35,909 bases of DNA from Streptomyces sp. ISL-11 (GTDB lineage: Bacteria > Actinomycetota > Actinomycetes > Streptomycetales > Streptomycetaceae): assembly GCF_018614525.1 (NCBI RefSeq), contig NZ_JAGGOL010000102.1, positions 1 through 35,909 of the forward strand. Direction: 5' to 3'. The notes beneath the pieces were generated by a model. The model was not told the DNA's origin and did no database searches. It worked only from the letters and a program-made list of their open reading frames with translations. Every line of letters starts with the position of its first letter. Position 1 is the first letter of the stretch. The translations under genes were made by a program, and so were the position numbers. This document shows positions 1 through 8,069 of this stretch, in pieces.

Positions 1-2
1 GT

Positions 3-2078
3 CCGGCCGGTCCCGGTGGCGGCGGTCGTCCCGGTGGCGGCGGCGGCTTCGCCGGTCGCCCCGGTGGCGGTGGCGCTCCCGGTGGTGGCGGCGGCTTCGG
101 CGGTCGTCCCGGTTTCGGTGGCCGTCCCGGCGGCCCGGGTGCCCGTGGTGGCACGCAGGGCGCCTTCGGCCGTCCCGGCGGTCCGGCGCGTCGTGGCCGT
201 AAGTCGAAGCGGCAGAGGCGCCAGGAGTACGAGGCCATGCAGGCCCCGTCCGTCGGCGGCGTGATGCTGCCCCGCGGTGGCGGCGAGACCATTCGCCTGT
301 CGCGCGGTGCCTCCCTCACCGACTTCGCGGAGAAGATCGGCGCCAACCCGGCGTCGCTCGTCGCCGTGATGATGAACCTCGGCGAGATGGTCACGGCCAC
401 TCAGTCGGTGTCCGACGAGACGCTGACGCTCCTCGGCGACGAGATGAACTACACCGTTCAGATCGTCAGCCCCGAGGAGGAGGACCGCGAGCTGCTCGAG
501 TCGTTCTCCATCGAGTTCGGTGAGAACGAGGGCGGCGAGGAGATGCTCGTCTCCCGTCCGCCGGTCGTGACCGTCATGGGTCACGTCGACCACGGTAAGA
601 CCCGACTGCTGGACGCGATCCGCAAGACGAACGTCGTCGCGGGCGAGGCCGGCGGCATCACGCAGCACATCGGTGCGTACCAGGTCGCCACCGAGGTCAA
701 CGGCGAAGAGCGCGCGATCACCTTCATCGACACCCCGGGTCACGAGGCGTTCACCGCCATGCGTGCCCGTGGTGCCAAGTCGACCGACATCGCGATCCTC
801 GTGGTGGCGGCCAACGACGGTGTCATGCCGCAGACGATCGAGGCGCTGAACCACGCCAAGGCGGCCGACGTGCCGATCGTGGTCGCGGTCAACAAGATCG
901 ACGTCGAGGGTGCCGACCCGACCAAGGTGCGCGGTCAGCTCACCGAGTTCGGTCTGGTGGCCGAGGAGTACGGCGGCGACACCATGTTCGTCGACATCTC
1001 CGCCAAGCAGGGTCTGAACATCGACTCCCTGCTGGAGGCCGTGGTCCTCACCGCGGACGCCTCGCTCGACCTGCGCGCCAACGCGGAGCAGGACGCGCAG
1101 GGTATTGCCATCGAGGCCCACCTCGACCGTGGCCGCGGCGCCGTGGCCACCGTGCTCGTCCAGCGCGGTACCCTCCGCGTCGGTGACACGATGGTCGCCG
1201 GTGACGCCTACGGCCGTGTCCGCGCGATGCTCGACGACAAGGGCCAGAACGTGGAGGAGGCGGGTCCGTCGACTCCGGTCCTCGTCCTCGGTCTGACCAA
1301 CGTCCCGGGCGCCGGCGACAACTTCCTCGTCGTCGACGAGGACCGCACGGCTCGCCAGATCGCGGAGAAGCGCGCTGCGCGTGAGCGCAACGCCGCCTTC
1401 GCCAAGCGCACCCGCCGGGTGTCCCTCGAGGACCTCGACAAGGTGCTCAAGGCCGGTCTGGTGCAGGATCTCAACATCATCATCAAGGGCGACGCGTCCG
1501 GTTCGGTGGAGGCTCTCGAGTCCTCGCTGCTCCAGCTCGACGTCGGCGAAGAGGTCGAGATCCGCATCCTGCACCGCGGTGTCGGTGCGGTCACCGAGTC
1601 GGACATCAACCTGGCGACCGGCTCCGACGCCATCGTCATCGGCTTCAACGTCCGCGCCGAGGGCCGTGCCACGCAGATGGCCGAGCGCGAGGGCGTCGAC
1701 GTCCGGTACTACTCGGTCATCTACCAGGCGATCGAGGAGATCGAGGCGGCCCTGAAGGGCATGCTGAAGCCGGAGTACGAAGAGGTCGAGCTCGGTACGG
1801 CGGAGATCCGCGAGATCTACCGCTCGTCCAAGCTGGGCAACATCGCGGGTGTTCTCATCCGCTCCGGCGAGGTCAAGCGCAACACCAAGGCGCGCCTCAT
1901 CCGCGACGGCCGGGTCGTCGCCGAGGACCTCACGATCCAGGGTCTGCGTCGCTTCAAGGACGACGTCACCGAGATCCGCGAAGGCTACGAGGGCGGTATC
2001 AACCTCGGAAACTTCAACGACATCAAGGTCGACGACGTCATCGCGACGTACGAGATGCGGGAGAAGCCGCGCGGCTGA
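3..2078 (+). CDS. infB: Translation initiation factor IF-2 (5'-truncated)
   Basis: IF-2 is the GTPase that brings initiator fMet-tRNA to the 30S subunit and promotes 50S joining in the cytosol. The window opens inside the gene: the frame is open from base 3 and gives about 691 residues. The first ~60 are the Gly/Arg/Pro/Phe-rich linker typical of Streptomyces IF-2, followed by a basic stretch. The IF-2 N2 domain comes next, then the G domain with G1 GHVDHGKT (about bases 578-601), G3 DTPGH, G4 NKID and G5 SAK, and then domains II to IV (beta barrel, IF2 domain 3, fMet-tRNA-binding C-domain). The protein ends normally at TGA 2076-2078. In Streptomyces the full protein is about 1,000 residues, so roughly a third is missing upstream. 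A strong terminator-like hairpin follows. It heads the infB-DUF503-rbfA-truB cluster. Confidence 0.97.
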   Translation, partial: PAGPGGGGRPGGGGGFAGRPGGGGAPGGGGGFGGRPGFGGRPGGPGARGGTQGAFGRPGGPARRGRKSKRQRRQEYEAMQAPSVGGVMLPRGGGETIRLSRGASLTDFAEKIGANPASLVAVMMNLGEMVTATQSVSDETLTLLGDEMNYTVQIVSPEEEDRELLESFSIEFGENEGGEEMLVSRPPVVTVMGHVDHGKTRLLDAIRKTNVVAGEAGGITQHIGAYQVATEVNGEERAITFIDTPGHEAFTAMRARGAKSTDIAILVVAANDGVMPQTIEALNHAKAADVPIVVAVNKIDVEGADPTKVRGQLTEFGLVAEEYGGDTMFVDISAKQGLNIDSLLEAVVLTADASLDLRANAEQDAQGIAIEAHLDRGRGAVATVLVQRGTLRVGDTMVAGDAYGRVRAMLDDKGQNVEEAGPSTPVLVLGLTNVPGAGDNFLVVDEDRTARQIAEKRAARERNAAFAKRTRRVSLEDLDKVLKAGLVQDLNIIIKGDASGSVEALESSLLQLDVGEEVEIRILHRGVGAVTESDINLATGSDAIVIGFNVRAEGRATQMAEREGVDVRYYSVIYQAIEEIEAALKGMLKPEYEEVELGTAEIREIYRSSKLGNIAGVLIRSGEVKRNTKARLIRDGRVVAEDLTIQGLRRFKDDVTEIREGYEGGINLGNFNDIKVDDVIATYEMREKPRG

Positions 2079-2092
2079 TCAGCGCAGCACAA

Positions 2093-2135
2093 GCCGGGGC
2101 CGGTCGGCGGAGATATTCCGTCGATCGGCCCCGGC
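2093..2135 (+). terminator. Hairpin downstream of infB
   Basis: A 14-bp stem (2093-2106 with 2122-2135, one G-U pair) closes a 15-nt loop that itself can form a short CGGA/TCCG stem. There is no clear U-tract, as is common in Streptomyces terminators. It lies 15 bp after the infB stop and so probably ends or attenuates the infB transcript before the DUF503 gene. A second small palindrome (2147-2161, CGGTTC-GAA-GAACCG) follows and might be regulatory. Confidence 0.6.
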
Positions 2136-2235
2136 CGTTCCGTGTACGGTTCGAAGAACCGCACCTCCGGCCACCGCGCCGTGCGGTGCCACCGGACACA
2201 CCTCACGCCTCCCGGGTGGGCTTCACCCGTAACGC

Positions 2236-2529
2236 ATGTATGTAGGGACACTGTCCTTCGACCTCCTCCTCGGCGACGTACGGTCGCTGAAGGAGAAGCG
2301 CTCCGTCGTCCGCCCGATCGTCGCCGAGCTGGCCCGCAAGTACGCGGTCAGTGTGGCGGAGGTCGGCGACCAGGATCTTCATCGCAGGGCCCTGGTGGGG
2401 CTCGCGGTGGTCTCGGGAGACACGGGGCACCTCACCGACGTACTGGACCGCTGCGAGCGCCTCGTCGCCGCGCGGCCGGAGGTGGAGCTGCTGTCCGTGA
2501 GACGGCGGATCCACGGCGACGACGACTGA
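2236..2529 (+). CDS. DUF503 (YlxP-like) family protein
   Basis: A 97-residue protein of the DUF503/YlxP family, which sits between infB and rbfA in many Gram-positive bacteria. It is small and without signal peptide or membrane segment, with the family's N-terminal MYVGTLSFDLLL strand and an SLKEKRSVV motif near residues 17-25. YlxP of Bacillus is associated with ribosomes and rRNA maturation; the exact role here is inferred from family and position only. No good Shine-Dalgarno is visible before ATG 2236; the upstream bases instead form a small GGGTG/CACCC stem, so translation may be weak. It is 31 bp upstream of rbfA and probably cotranscribed with rbfA and truB. Confidence 0.9.
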   Translation: MYVGTLSFDLLLGDVRSLKEKRSVVRPIVAELARKYAVSVAEVGDQDLHRRALVGLAVVSGDTGHLTDVLDRCERLVAARPEVELLSVRRRIHGDDD

Positions 2530-2560
2530 TGACTGAACCGAAGAAGAAAGAAGTAGGCGC

Positions 2561-3010
2561 ATGACCGACAACGCGCGGGCGCGCAAGCTGGCCGACCGCA
2601 TCCGGGAGATTGTCGCGGAGACGCTCCAGCGCCGGATCAAGGACCCGCGGCTCGGCTATGTGACCATCACCGACACCCGGGTCACCGGTGACCTCCGTGA
2701 GGCGACCGTGTTCTACACGGTCTACGGCGACGACGAGGAGCGCGCGGCGTCCGCCGCCGCCCTGGAGAGCGCCAAGGGCGTCCTGCGCTCCACGGTCGGC
2801 CGGGAGACCGGTGTCCGCTTCACGCCGACGCTGACCTTCGTGCCGGACGCGCTGCCCGACAACGCCCGGACGATCGACGACCTGCTCGCCAAGGCCAAGG
2901 CCAAGGACGCGGAGGTCCGCGAGGTCTCCTCGGGCAAGACCTACGCCGGCGAGGCGGACCCGTACCGCAAGCCCGGCGAGGACGAGGACGAGGGCGCAGC
3001 GTCCGAATGA
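2561..3010 (+). CDS. rbfA: 30S ribosome-binding factor A
   Basis: RbfA is a small KH-fold protein that binds the immature 30S subunit near the 16S 5' end and helps late maturation. The 149-residue product has the family pattern: an N-terminal basic helix (RARKLADRIREIVAETL), a segment with KDPRLGYVTIT, and the VTGDLREATVFYTVYG strand region. The last ~35 residues are an acidic, low-complexity tail of the type seen in actinobacterial RbfA. Its stop codon overlaps the truB start as ATGA (3007-3010), indicating translational coupling. Position between the DUF503 gene and truB is the standard actinobacterial order. Confidence 0.96.
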   Translation: MTDNARARKLADRIREIVAETLQRRIKDPRLGYVTITDTRVTGDLREATVFYTVYGDDEERAASAAALESAKGVLRSTVGRETGVRFTPTLTFVPDALPDNARTIDDLLAKAKAKDAEVREVSSGKTYAGEADPYRKPGEDEDEGAASE

Positions 3011-3912
3011 AGCAGAAGGCACCAGCTCCCCCGGACGGCCTGGTCATCGTCGACAAGCCGGCCGGCTTCACCTCGCACGACGTCGTCGCCAAGATGCGCG
3101 GCATCGCGCGGACCCGGCGGGTCGGCCACGCGGGAACGCTCGACCCGATGGCGACCGGTGTGCTCGTCCTCGGCATCGAGCGGGCGACCAAGCTGCTCGG
3201 TCACCTCGCGCTGACCGAGAAGGAGTACGTCGCCACGATCCGCCTCGGGCAGGACACCGTCACGGACGACGCGGAGGGCGACATCATCTCCTCCGCCGAC
3301 GCCTCGGCGGTCACCCGTGAGGCGATCGACGCCGGGGTCGCCCGGCTCACCGGCGCGATCATGCAGGTCCCGTCGAAGGTCAGCGCGATCAAGATCGACG
3401 GCAAGCGGTCGTACAAGCGCGCGCGGGAGGGCGAGGACTTCGAGATCCCGGCCCGCCCGGTGACCGTCTCCACCTTCGCCGTGCACGCGGTGCACCCGGC
3501 GGAGGCGGAGGACGGCACTCCGGTGCAGGACCTGCTGGTCTCCGTCGTCTGCACGTCCGGTACGTACGTCCGTGCCCTCGCCCGCGACCTGGGCGCCGAC
3601 ACGGGCGTCGGCGGCCACCTCACGGCGCTGCGGCGCACCCGCGTCGGCCCGTACGGGCTGGGCGACGCCCGCACGCTGGACCAGCTCCAGGAGGAGCTGG
3701 ACATCATGCCGGTCGCGAAGGCGGCCGAGGCGGCCTTCCAGCGCTGGGACGTCAATGAGGAGCAGGCGCGCCTGCTCGGCAACGGCGTCCGGATAAAGAT
3801 CCCGCTCTTCGAGTCCACCGGCCCGGTCGCGGTCTTCGGGCCGGACGGGCGCTTCCTGGTGCTCGTGGAGAACGAGGGCGGCAAGGCCAAGAGCCTGGCT
3901 GTCTTCGGCTGA
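3007..3912 (+). CDS. truB: tRNA pseudouridine(55) synthase
   Basis: TruB converts U55 in the T-loop of tRNAs to pseudouridine and also acts as a tRNA-folding chaperone. The 301-residue protein has the N-terminal GLVIVDKPAGFTSHD motif, and the catalytic aspartate is Asp46 in GHAGTLDPMATG. The C-terminal part ends in a PUA-like region (GPVAVFGPDGRFLVLVE). Length and motif order are normal. The start overlaps the rbfA stop by 4 bp. Downstream lie short tandem repeats and a long hairpin rather than the ribF gene I expect in this neighbourhood in Streptomyces. Confidence 0.97.
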   Translation: MKQKAPAPPDGLVIVDKPAGFTSHDVVAKMRGIARTRRVGHAGTLDPMATGVLVLGIERATKLLGHLALTEKEYVATIRLGQDTVTDDAEGDIISSADASAVTREAIDAGVARLTGAIMQVPSKVSAIKIDGKRSYKRAREGEDFEIPARPVTVSTFAVHAVHPAEAEDGTPVQDLLVSVVCTSGTYVRALARDLGADTGVGGHLTALRRTRVGPYGLGDARTLDQLQEELDIMPVAKAAEAAFQRWDVNEEQARLLGNGVRIKIPLFESTGPVAVFGPDGRFLVLVENEGGKAKSLAVFG

Positions 3913-3987
3913 TCACCGGGCCGGACCCGGACTGATCACGGATCCGGACTGATCACGGATCCGGCCCCGGACCGATCACCGGGCCGG
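3911..3987. repeat. Nested short direct repeats after truB
   Basis: Two perfect tandem copies of a 17-bp unit, GGACTGATCACGGATCC (3929-3945 and 3946-3962), are bracketed by two 14-bp direct copies of GATCACCGGGCCGG (3911-3924 and 3974-3987). The first flanking copy starts inside the truB stop codon. The TGATCA and GGATCC cores are themselves palindromic, so the array can fold in several ways. It probably arose by replication slippage and may also serve as the truB terminator region. Confidence 0.8.
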
Positions 3988-4260
3988 GCCTGCCGCCGCG
4001 CGGCATCGCCCGCGGCGGGAGAACGCCGGTCCCTCCGGCCGTGAACACCGTGGGACGGGAGTGCGTCGCATGACGCGCTCCCGCCCCACGATCCCCCTCC
4101 ACCCGTCTCTCTATCCATTCCGCTCCGAGGATTCACCCCATTGGGCAGGCGCTCGGAGTGAAAAGAGGGGGTGGAAGGGGGCGCGTTCCTGGTGCGATCT
4201 GTCCTGCCGATCATCCTCTGCCTACCGTCGCAGTAAGTGCACGGCGGGGAGGTTCGGCGG
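3913..4260. other. Intergenic region truB to fusion gene (348 bp)
   Basis: This gap holds the nested repeats just after truB, the long hairpin at 4050-4089, and a looser inverted pair TCCGCTCCGAG / CTCGGAGTGAA around 4117-4162. A good ribosome binding site, GGGGAGG at 4246-4252, lies 8 nt before ATG 4261. I see no convincing -35/-10 pair, no tRNA and no further open reading frame. Confidence 0.6.
4050..4089. terminator. Long hairpin between truB and the fusion gene
   Basis: Arms of 18 nt (4050-4067 and 4072-4089) pair across the tetraloop GCAT with one G-U pair and one A-C mismatch on the plus-strand transcript. It is followed by CGATCCCCCTCC rather than a T-tract. Position, 137 bp after truB and 171 bp before the next start codon, suits a terminator for the infB-truB cluster; a regulatory operator is the alternative. 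Confidence 0.5.
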
Positions 4261-7161
4261 ATGAGCGGTCGACGGACCGATGTGGACGAGAATCTGGTGC
4301 GCATCAGAGACCTCGCCGGACGACCTCGTGGCACGGGGTTCCTCGCGGACGACCGCGGCACCATGATCACCAGCCATGAGGCGGTCGACGGCCTGGCCCG
4401 GCTCGTCCTGCTGGCGCCCGGTGACCGCACCTGTCTCGTCGGCGCCGAAGCGGTCACCGAACTGCCCGGCTCCGACCTCGCGCTGGTGCGTACGGACGGG
4501 CTCGGCGTGCAGCCGCTGCCCGTCGCGGCCGTCGAGTGCGTCGAGGAGGGCGCGGAGGTCCGGCTGCGGGCCGGCCGCTGGCAGGACGCCCGGATCGTCG
4601 GCGAGGCCCTGGTGACCTACACCGCCACCGACCGCTTCCATCTCCTGGACGCCGCGGTCGAGCTCTCCCTCGGCGAGCGCGACGGCCTGCGGCTCGGCGA
4701 GGAGGCCACGGGCGGCCCCGTGCTCGACGCCCGCACCGGCACGGTCGTCGCCGTCCTCGGTACCGCGCTGCACGCCGAACGCCGCTCCGGCGGCTTCGCG
4801 ATCCCCCTGCGGGCCGCCGCCGAGGCGAGCCCGCACGGCCCGCTGTCCGTCCTCCTGGAGCGCAACGGCGCCACCGTCCCCGCCTACGGTCCCGACCTCA
4901 ACCTCGCCGGTGCCCTCCAGCTCACGGCCACGTCGCTCGGCCCCGTCACCACCTCACGGCTCTGGCGCGACCCCGTGGACCGCCCCGAGACCGCGCGGGA
5001 GTTCGCCCGCTTCCTGGACACCGGCCGCACGCGGCCCGAGCCCGGACCCGACGAGGACCGCCCCGGACCGGCCGGCCTGTCCGCCGGCGACGGGTGGCAG
5101 GACGACGCCCCTCCGGACGCGCGGGCGGCGGAGCAGGAGACCGCCGAGGCCGCCCGGCCCCGGGTGCTCGGGCTCGTCGGCGGCCCCGGCACGGGCCGTA
5201 CGACCGAGCTCGGCGCGCTGGCCTCCCGGCGCACCCGGGGGCTGGAGCCCGCGCCGACGATCTGGCTGCGCGGCGCCGACCTCCAGGACGGCGACGGCAG
5301 CGTGCGGGACGCCGTCGACCGCGCCCTGGAGACCGCCGCCCGCATCGTCACCGCCTCGGCGGGCGCCGCGGGCACGATCGGTGACCCGGCCGAGGCCACC
5401 CCGGAATCCCTAGCGGCGCTCTCCCACCGTGTGGGCCGCCCGCTGCTGATCATCCTCGACGGCCCCGAGGAAGTGCCCCCGGTCCTCGCCCACGCCATGC
5501 CCGCCTGGACGGCCGCGACCGCCGAGTGGCTGGAGGGGACGGCCGCCCGGCTCGTCATCGCCTGCCGCCCGGAGCACTGGGAGACGGCCGGCGCCCTCTT
5601 CCCGCGCGAGGCCCTCCACACGCCCGTCGACACGACCGCCCCGCGCGGCCTGCCGCCCTGCGTCCGCCTCACCGACCTCACGCCCTGCCAGGCCGCCGCG
5701 GCCCGCGCCGAGTCGCTCGTACAGATGCTGGAGACCCGGGCCTCCGCCGCCAGCGAGCAGCTCGGCCGGCTGCGCGGCGAGGCCGAGCGGCTCGCCCCCG
5801 CCGACGGCGACGCGCACACCGAGCTCCCGGACGCCATGGCGCCCGCCGACGCCGACAGCGCCAAGGAACTGCTGCGCACCGCCACCGCCGAACTCGCCGC
5901 CCGCGACGACGCCCTGGAGAGCGCCCGCCGGACCCACGGCGACCTGCTGCGCGCCCACCGCGCCGCCGAGGACGCGGCCGGCGGCTTCGACGACACCGCC
6001 GCACTCCTGCGCGACCTGCTGCGCGACAACACCGCCGACCACACCTCCGACGACGCCGATCGGCCCGAGCCGTACGCCGGCACGCTGGAGGAGGCCCGGC
6101 AGGCGGCCGCCGAGAGCCGCCGCTCCCTGCGCGGCTGCGCCGGCGAGCTGTCGGCCGCCGAGGGCGCGGTCCGCGAGGCGAGTGACGTGCTCGTACGGCA
6201 CGCCAACTCCACCCGTTACGAGCAGGTCCGCACCCCCGCACGCCAGCAGATCCGCGAACTGCCCGCCGCGGCCCTGCCCGAGCACGCCGTCGCCTGGGCG
6301 GAGGCGTTCGCGCCCCGGCTGCGGGTGCTCACCGACGAGCTGGAGCAGCTGGAGCGCAACCGCGACAGCATCGTCGACCGGCTGCGCGGCCTGGTGGAGT
6401 CCTCCCTCACCACGCTGCGCTCCGCCCAGCGGCTGTCCCGGCTGCCCGAGGGCCTGGGGGAGTGGTCGGGCCAGGAGTTCCTGCGCATCCGCTTCGACGA
6501 CCCGGACCAGGCCACGCTCACCGACCGGCTGGGCGAGGTCATCGACGAGGCGACCCGCTCCGCCGTCAAGAAGAACTCCGACCTGCGCCGCGACGGCATG
6601 TCGCTGCTGCTGCGGGGCGTCGCGGCGGCGTTCCAGCCGCGCGGAGTGGCCGTGGAGATCCTCAAGCCGGACGCCGTGCTGCGCGCCGAGCGGGTGTCGG
6701 TGGGTCAGATGGGAGATGTGTTCTCCGGCGGCCAGCTGCTGACCGCGGCCATCGCGCTGTACTGCACGATGGCGGCGCTGCGCAGCAACGACCGGGGCCG
6801 CGACAAGCAGCGGCACGCCGGCACGCTGTTCCTGGACAACCCCATCGGCCGCGCCAACGCCACGTACCTGCTGGAGCTCCAGCGGGCCGTCGCCGACGCG
6901 CTGGGCGTCCAGCTGCTGTACACCACCGGTCTCTTCGACACCACCGCCCTGGCGGAGTTCCCGCTGGTCATCCGCCTGCGCAACGACGCCGACCTGCGGG
7001 CGGGCCTGAAGTACATCAGCGTCGAGGAGCACCTGCGGCCCGGTCTGCCGCAGGAGCAGGACCCGGAGGCCGAGCGGGTGCACGGCGAGATCACCGCGAC
7101 GCGGATGTACCGCCGCCCGGCGGAGCCGGACGCCGCGGGCGACCCGGTGACCGCGTCGTAG
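4261..7161 (+). CDS. Trypsin-like / P-loop ATPase / coiled-coil / SMC-like C-lobe fusion protein
   Basis: Start chosen at ATG 4261 (GGGGAGG 8 nt upstream) rather than the in-frame GTG 4237; 966 residues, no signal peptide or membrane segment. Residues 1-190 resemble trypsin-like peptidases: His39 (TSHEAV), Asp72 (SDLALV), but Thr150 where Ser is expected (EATGGPV), so proteolysis is doubtful. Residues 300-470 look like a STAND/NACHT-type ATPase: Walker A GGPGTGRTT (307-315; Arg313 replaces Lys), Walker B LLIILDGPEE (Asp400), and a sensor-like RLVIACRPE. From about 485 to 790 it is Ala/Glu/Arg-rich and probably coiled coil. Residues 820-930 match the C-lobe of SMC/SbcC/RecN-type ATPases: signature FSGGQ (821-825) and Walker B LFLDNP (Asp859, Asn860 where Glu is usual). 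The N-lobe Walker A that such a C-lobe needs is absent. It is either a natural fusion or a chimera formed at a rearrangement. Function unknown. Confidence 0.85.
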   Translation: MSGRRTDVDENLVRIRDLAGRPRGTGFLADDRGTMITSHEAVDGLARLVLLAPGDRTCLVGAEAVTELPGSDLALVRTDGLGVQPLPVAAVECVEEGAEVRLRAGRWQDARIVGEALVTYTATDRFHLLDAAVELSLGERDGLRLGEEATGGPVLDARTGTVVAVLGTALHAERRSGGFAIPLRAAAEASPHGPLSVLLERNGATVPAYGPDLNLAGALQLTATSLGPVTTSRLWRDPVDRPETAREFARFLDTGRTRPEPGPDEDRPGPAGLSAGDGWQDDAPPDARAAEQETAEAARPRVLGLVGGPGTGRTTELGALASRRTRGLEPAPTIWLRGADLQDGDGSVRDAVDRALETAARIVTASAGAAGTIGDPAEATPESLAALSHRVGRPLLIILDGPEEVPPVLAHAMPAWTAATAEWLEGTAARLVIACRPEHWETAGALFPREALHTPVDTTAPRGLPPCVRLTDLTPCQAAAARAESLVQMLETRASAASEQLGRLRGEAERLAPADGDAHTELPDAMAPADADSAKELLRTATAELAARDDALESARRTHGDLLRAHRAAEDAAGGFDDTAALLRDLLRDNTADHTSDDADRPEPYAGTLEEARQAAAESRRSLRGCAGELSAAEGAVREASDVLVRHANSTRYEQVRTPARQQIRELPAAALPEHAVAWAEAFAPRLRVLTDELEQLERNRDSIVDRLRGLVESSLTTLRSAQRLSRLPEGLGEWSGQEFLRIRFDDPDQATLTDRLGEVIDEATRSAVKKNSDLRRDGMSLLLRGVAAAFQPRGVAVEILKPDAVLRAERVSVGQMGDVFSGGQLLTAAIALYCTMAALRSNDRGRDKQRHAGTLFLDNPIGRANATYLLELQRAVADALGVQLLYTTGLFDTTALAEFPLVIRLRNDADLRAGLKYISVEEHLRPGLPQEQDPEAERVHGEITATRMYRRPAEPDAAGDPVTAS

Positions 7162-7170
7162 CGCACCAGT

Positions 7171-7266
7171 GCTGTGCGGTGTCCTCAAGCGCCGGACGGG
7201 CTGCTGTGCGGTGTCCTCAAGCGCCGGACGGGCTGCTGTGCTGTGTCCTCAAGCGCCGGACGGGCT
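7171..7266. repeat. Three tandem copies of a 32-bp unit
   Basis: Contiguous copies at 7171-7202, 7203-7234 and 7235-7266; the third differs from the others at one base. Each unit contains the 22-bp sequence GTCCTCAAGCGCCGGACGGGCT, one arm of a palindromic element common between Streptomyces genes (recognised from memory). The array begins 9 bp after the stop of the fusion gene. There are no spacers, so it is not CRISPR. Confidence 0.95.
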
Positions 7267-7313
7267 GAAGCGGCTGAGCCCAGCCGAATCAAGCCCGTCC
7301 GGCGATTGAGGAC
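7245..7313. terminator. Interspersed palindromic element / hairpin
   Basis: The arm in the third tandem unit (7245-7266) pairs with an inverted copy at 7292-7313 over 22 bp with one mismatch. The 25-nt loop contains its own CGGCT/AGCCG stem. Two more small palindromes follow, GCGCCC-GCA-GGGCGC and GCCGCC-GCA-GGCGGC, before 7350. The structure lies between the convergent ends of the fusion gene and the minus-strand membrane protein gene and is likely a two-way terminator. The inverted arm (23 bp, 7291-7313) recurs perfectly at 29087-29109. Confidence 0.75.
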
Positions 7314-7382
7314 GCGCCCGCAGGGCGCCCGCCGCCGCAGGCGGCAAGGACGGCCCGCAGCCGAAGACCGTGGTGGTTGCTG

Positions 7383-8057
7383 TCATCCGACCGGTAGGCC
7401 GATGCGGTCCAGCCGCGCGGAGACACCCGGCTGGACCGCATACCGCTCGCGCAGCAGAGACTCCAGCGCGGCCCGCCGACGCCGCAGCCCCGCGAGCTGG
7501 CCGTCCTCCCGGTGCATGGCCGCGTCGATGGCCAGCAGCTCGCCCGGAAGGACCTCGCCGACGTACGTGCGCAGCTCCGCGAGGTCCAGCCGCCGGTTGA
7601 AGTCGTGCACCGCGTCCCGCCATTGGTGCAGCAGGGTCATCAGGTCGTCGTGGCCGGGCTCGGAGAACACCCCCGACACCAGCGCGGCGTCGGTCGCGGA
7701 CTGCACCAGGCGCGGATGGACGCGGGCCCGAGGGAACCGGGGGTCCAGCGGCGCGAAGCCCTCCCCGGTCAGCAGCTCGGTGTTCTTGACCAGTTCGTCC
7801 GCGAGGGCGCACAGCGCCTGGGCCCGCCGTTCGCGCGCCGCCGCCCGCCGCTCCGCGTACACCCCGGTGATGGCGGCGACGAGCGCGAGCCCGGAGGTGG
7901 CGGGCTCGAAGCGGCCGGACGCCTCGTCGACGGTCGACAGCCACCAGCCGCAGATGCCGAGCGCGAACAGCAGGCAGGCGATGGTGGCGGCGGCGAAGAA
8001 CTGCCGGCTGAGCCGGCCCAGCAGCACCATCGGACGGCTCATCGGAAAACGACCCAT
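7383..8057 (-). CDS. Two-TM membrane protein of unknown function
   Basis: A 224-residue protein with two hydrophobic stretches near the N-terminus (about residues 19-40 and 51-67, split by a short polar loop WWLSTVDEASGRF). A long, Arg/Glu/Leu-rich, probably helical cytoplasmic part follows. I do not recognise a family. ATG 8057 is used; internal ATGs at 8042 and 8030 are possible and none has a clear Shine-Dalgarno, which fits translational coupling to the methyltransferase gene ending 12 bp upstream. It is the last gene of a three-gene minus-strand operon (9656 to 7383). Codon use is typical of a real gene and the hydrophobic pattern is coherent. Confidence 0.8.
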   Translation of the reverse strand: MGRFPMSRPMVLLGRLSRQFFAAATIACLLFALGICGWWLSTVDEASGRFEPATSGLALVAAITGVYAERRAAARERRAQALCALADELVKNTELLTGEGFAPLDPRFPRARVHPRLVQSATDAALVSGVFSEPGHDDLMTLLHQWRDAVHDFNRRLDLAELRTYVGEVLPGELLAIDAAMHREDGQLAGLRRRRAALESLLRERYAVQPGVSARLDRIGLPVG

Positions 8058-8069
8058 CGAGGCGGGCCG

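Noticed and set aside
4237..4260. GTG 4237 as start of the fusion gene
   Set aside because: The ribosome site GGGGAGG lies downstream of it and is correctly spaced for ATG 4261.
7171..7266. Regular 32-bp repeats resembling a short CRISPR array
   Set aside because: The units are contiguous with no spacers, and no cas genes are present; it is a simple tandem repeat of an interspersed element.
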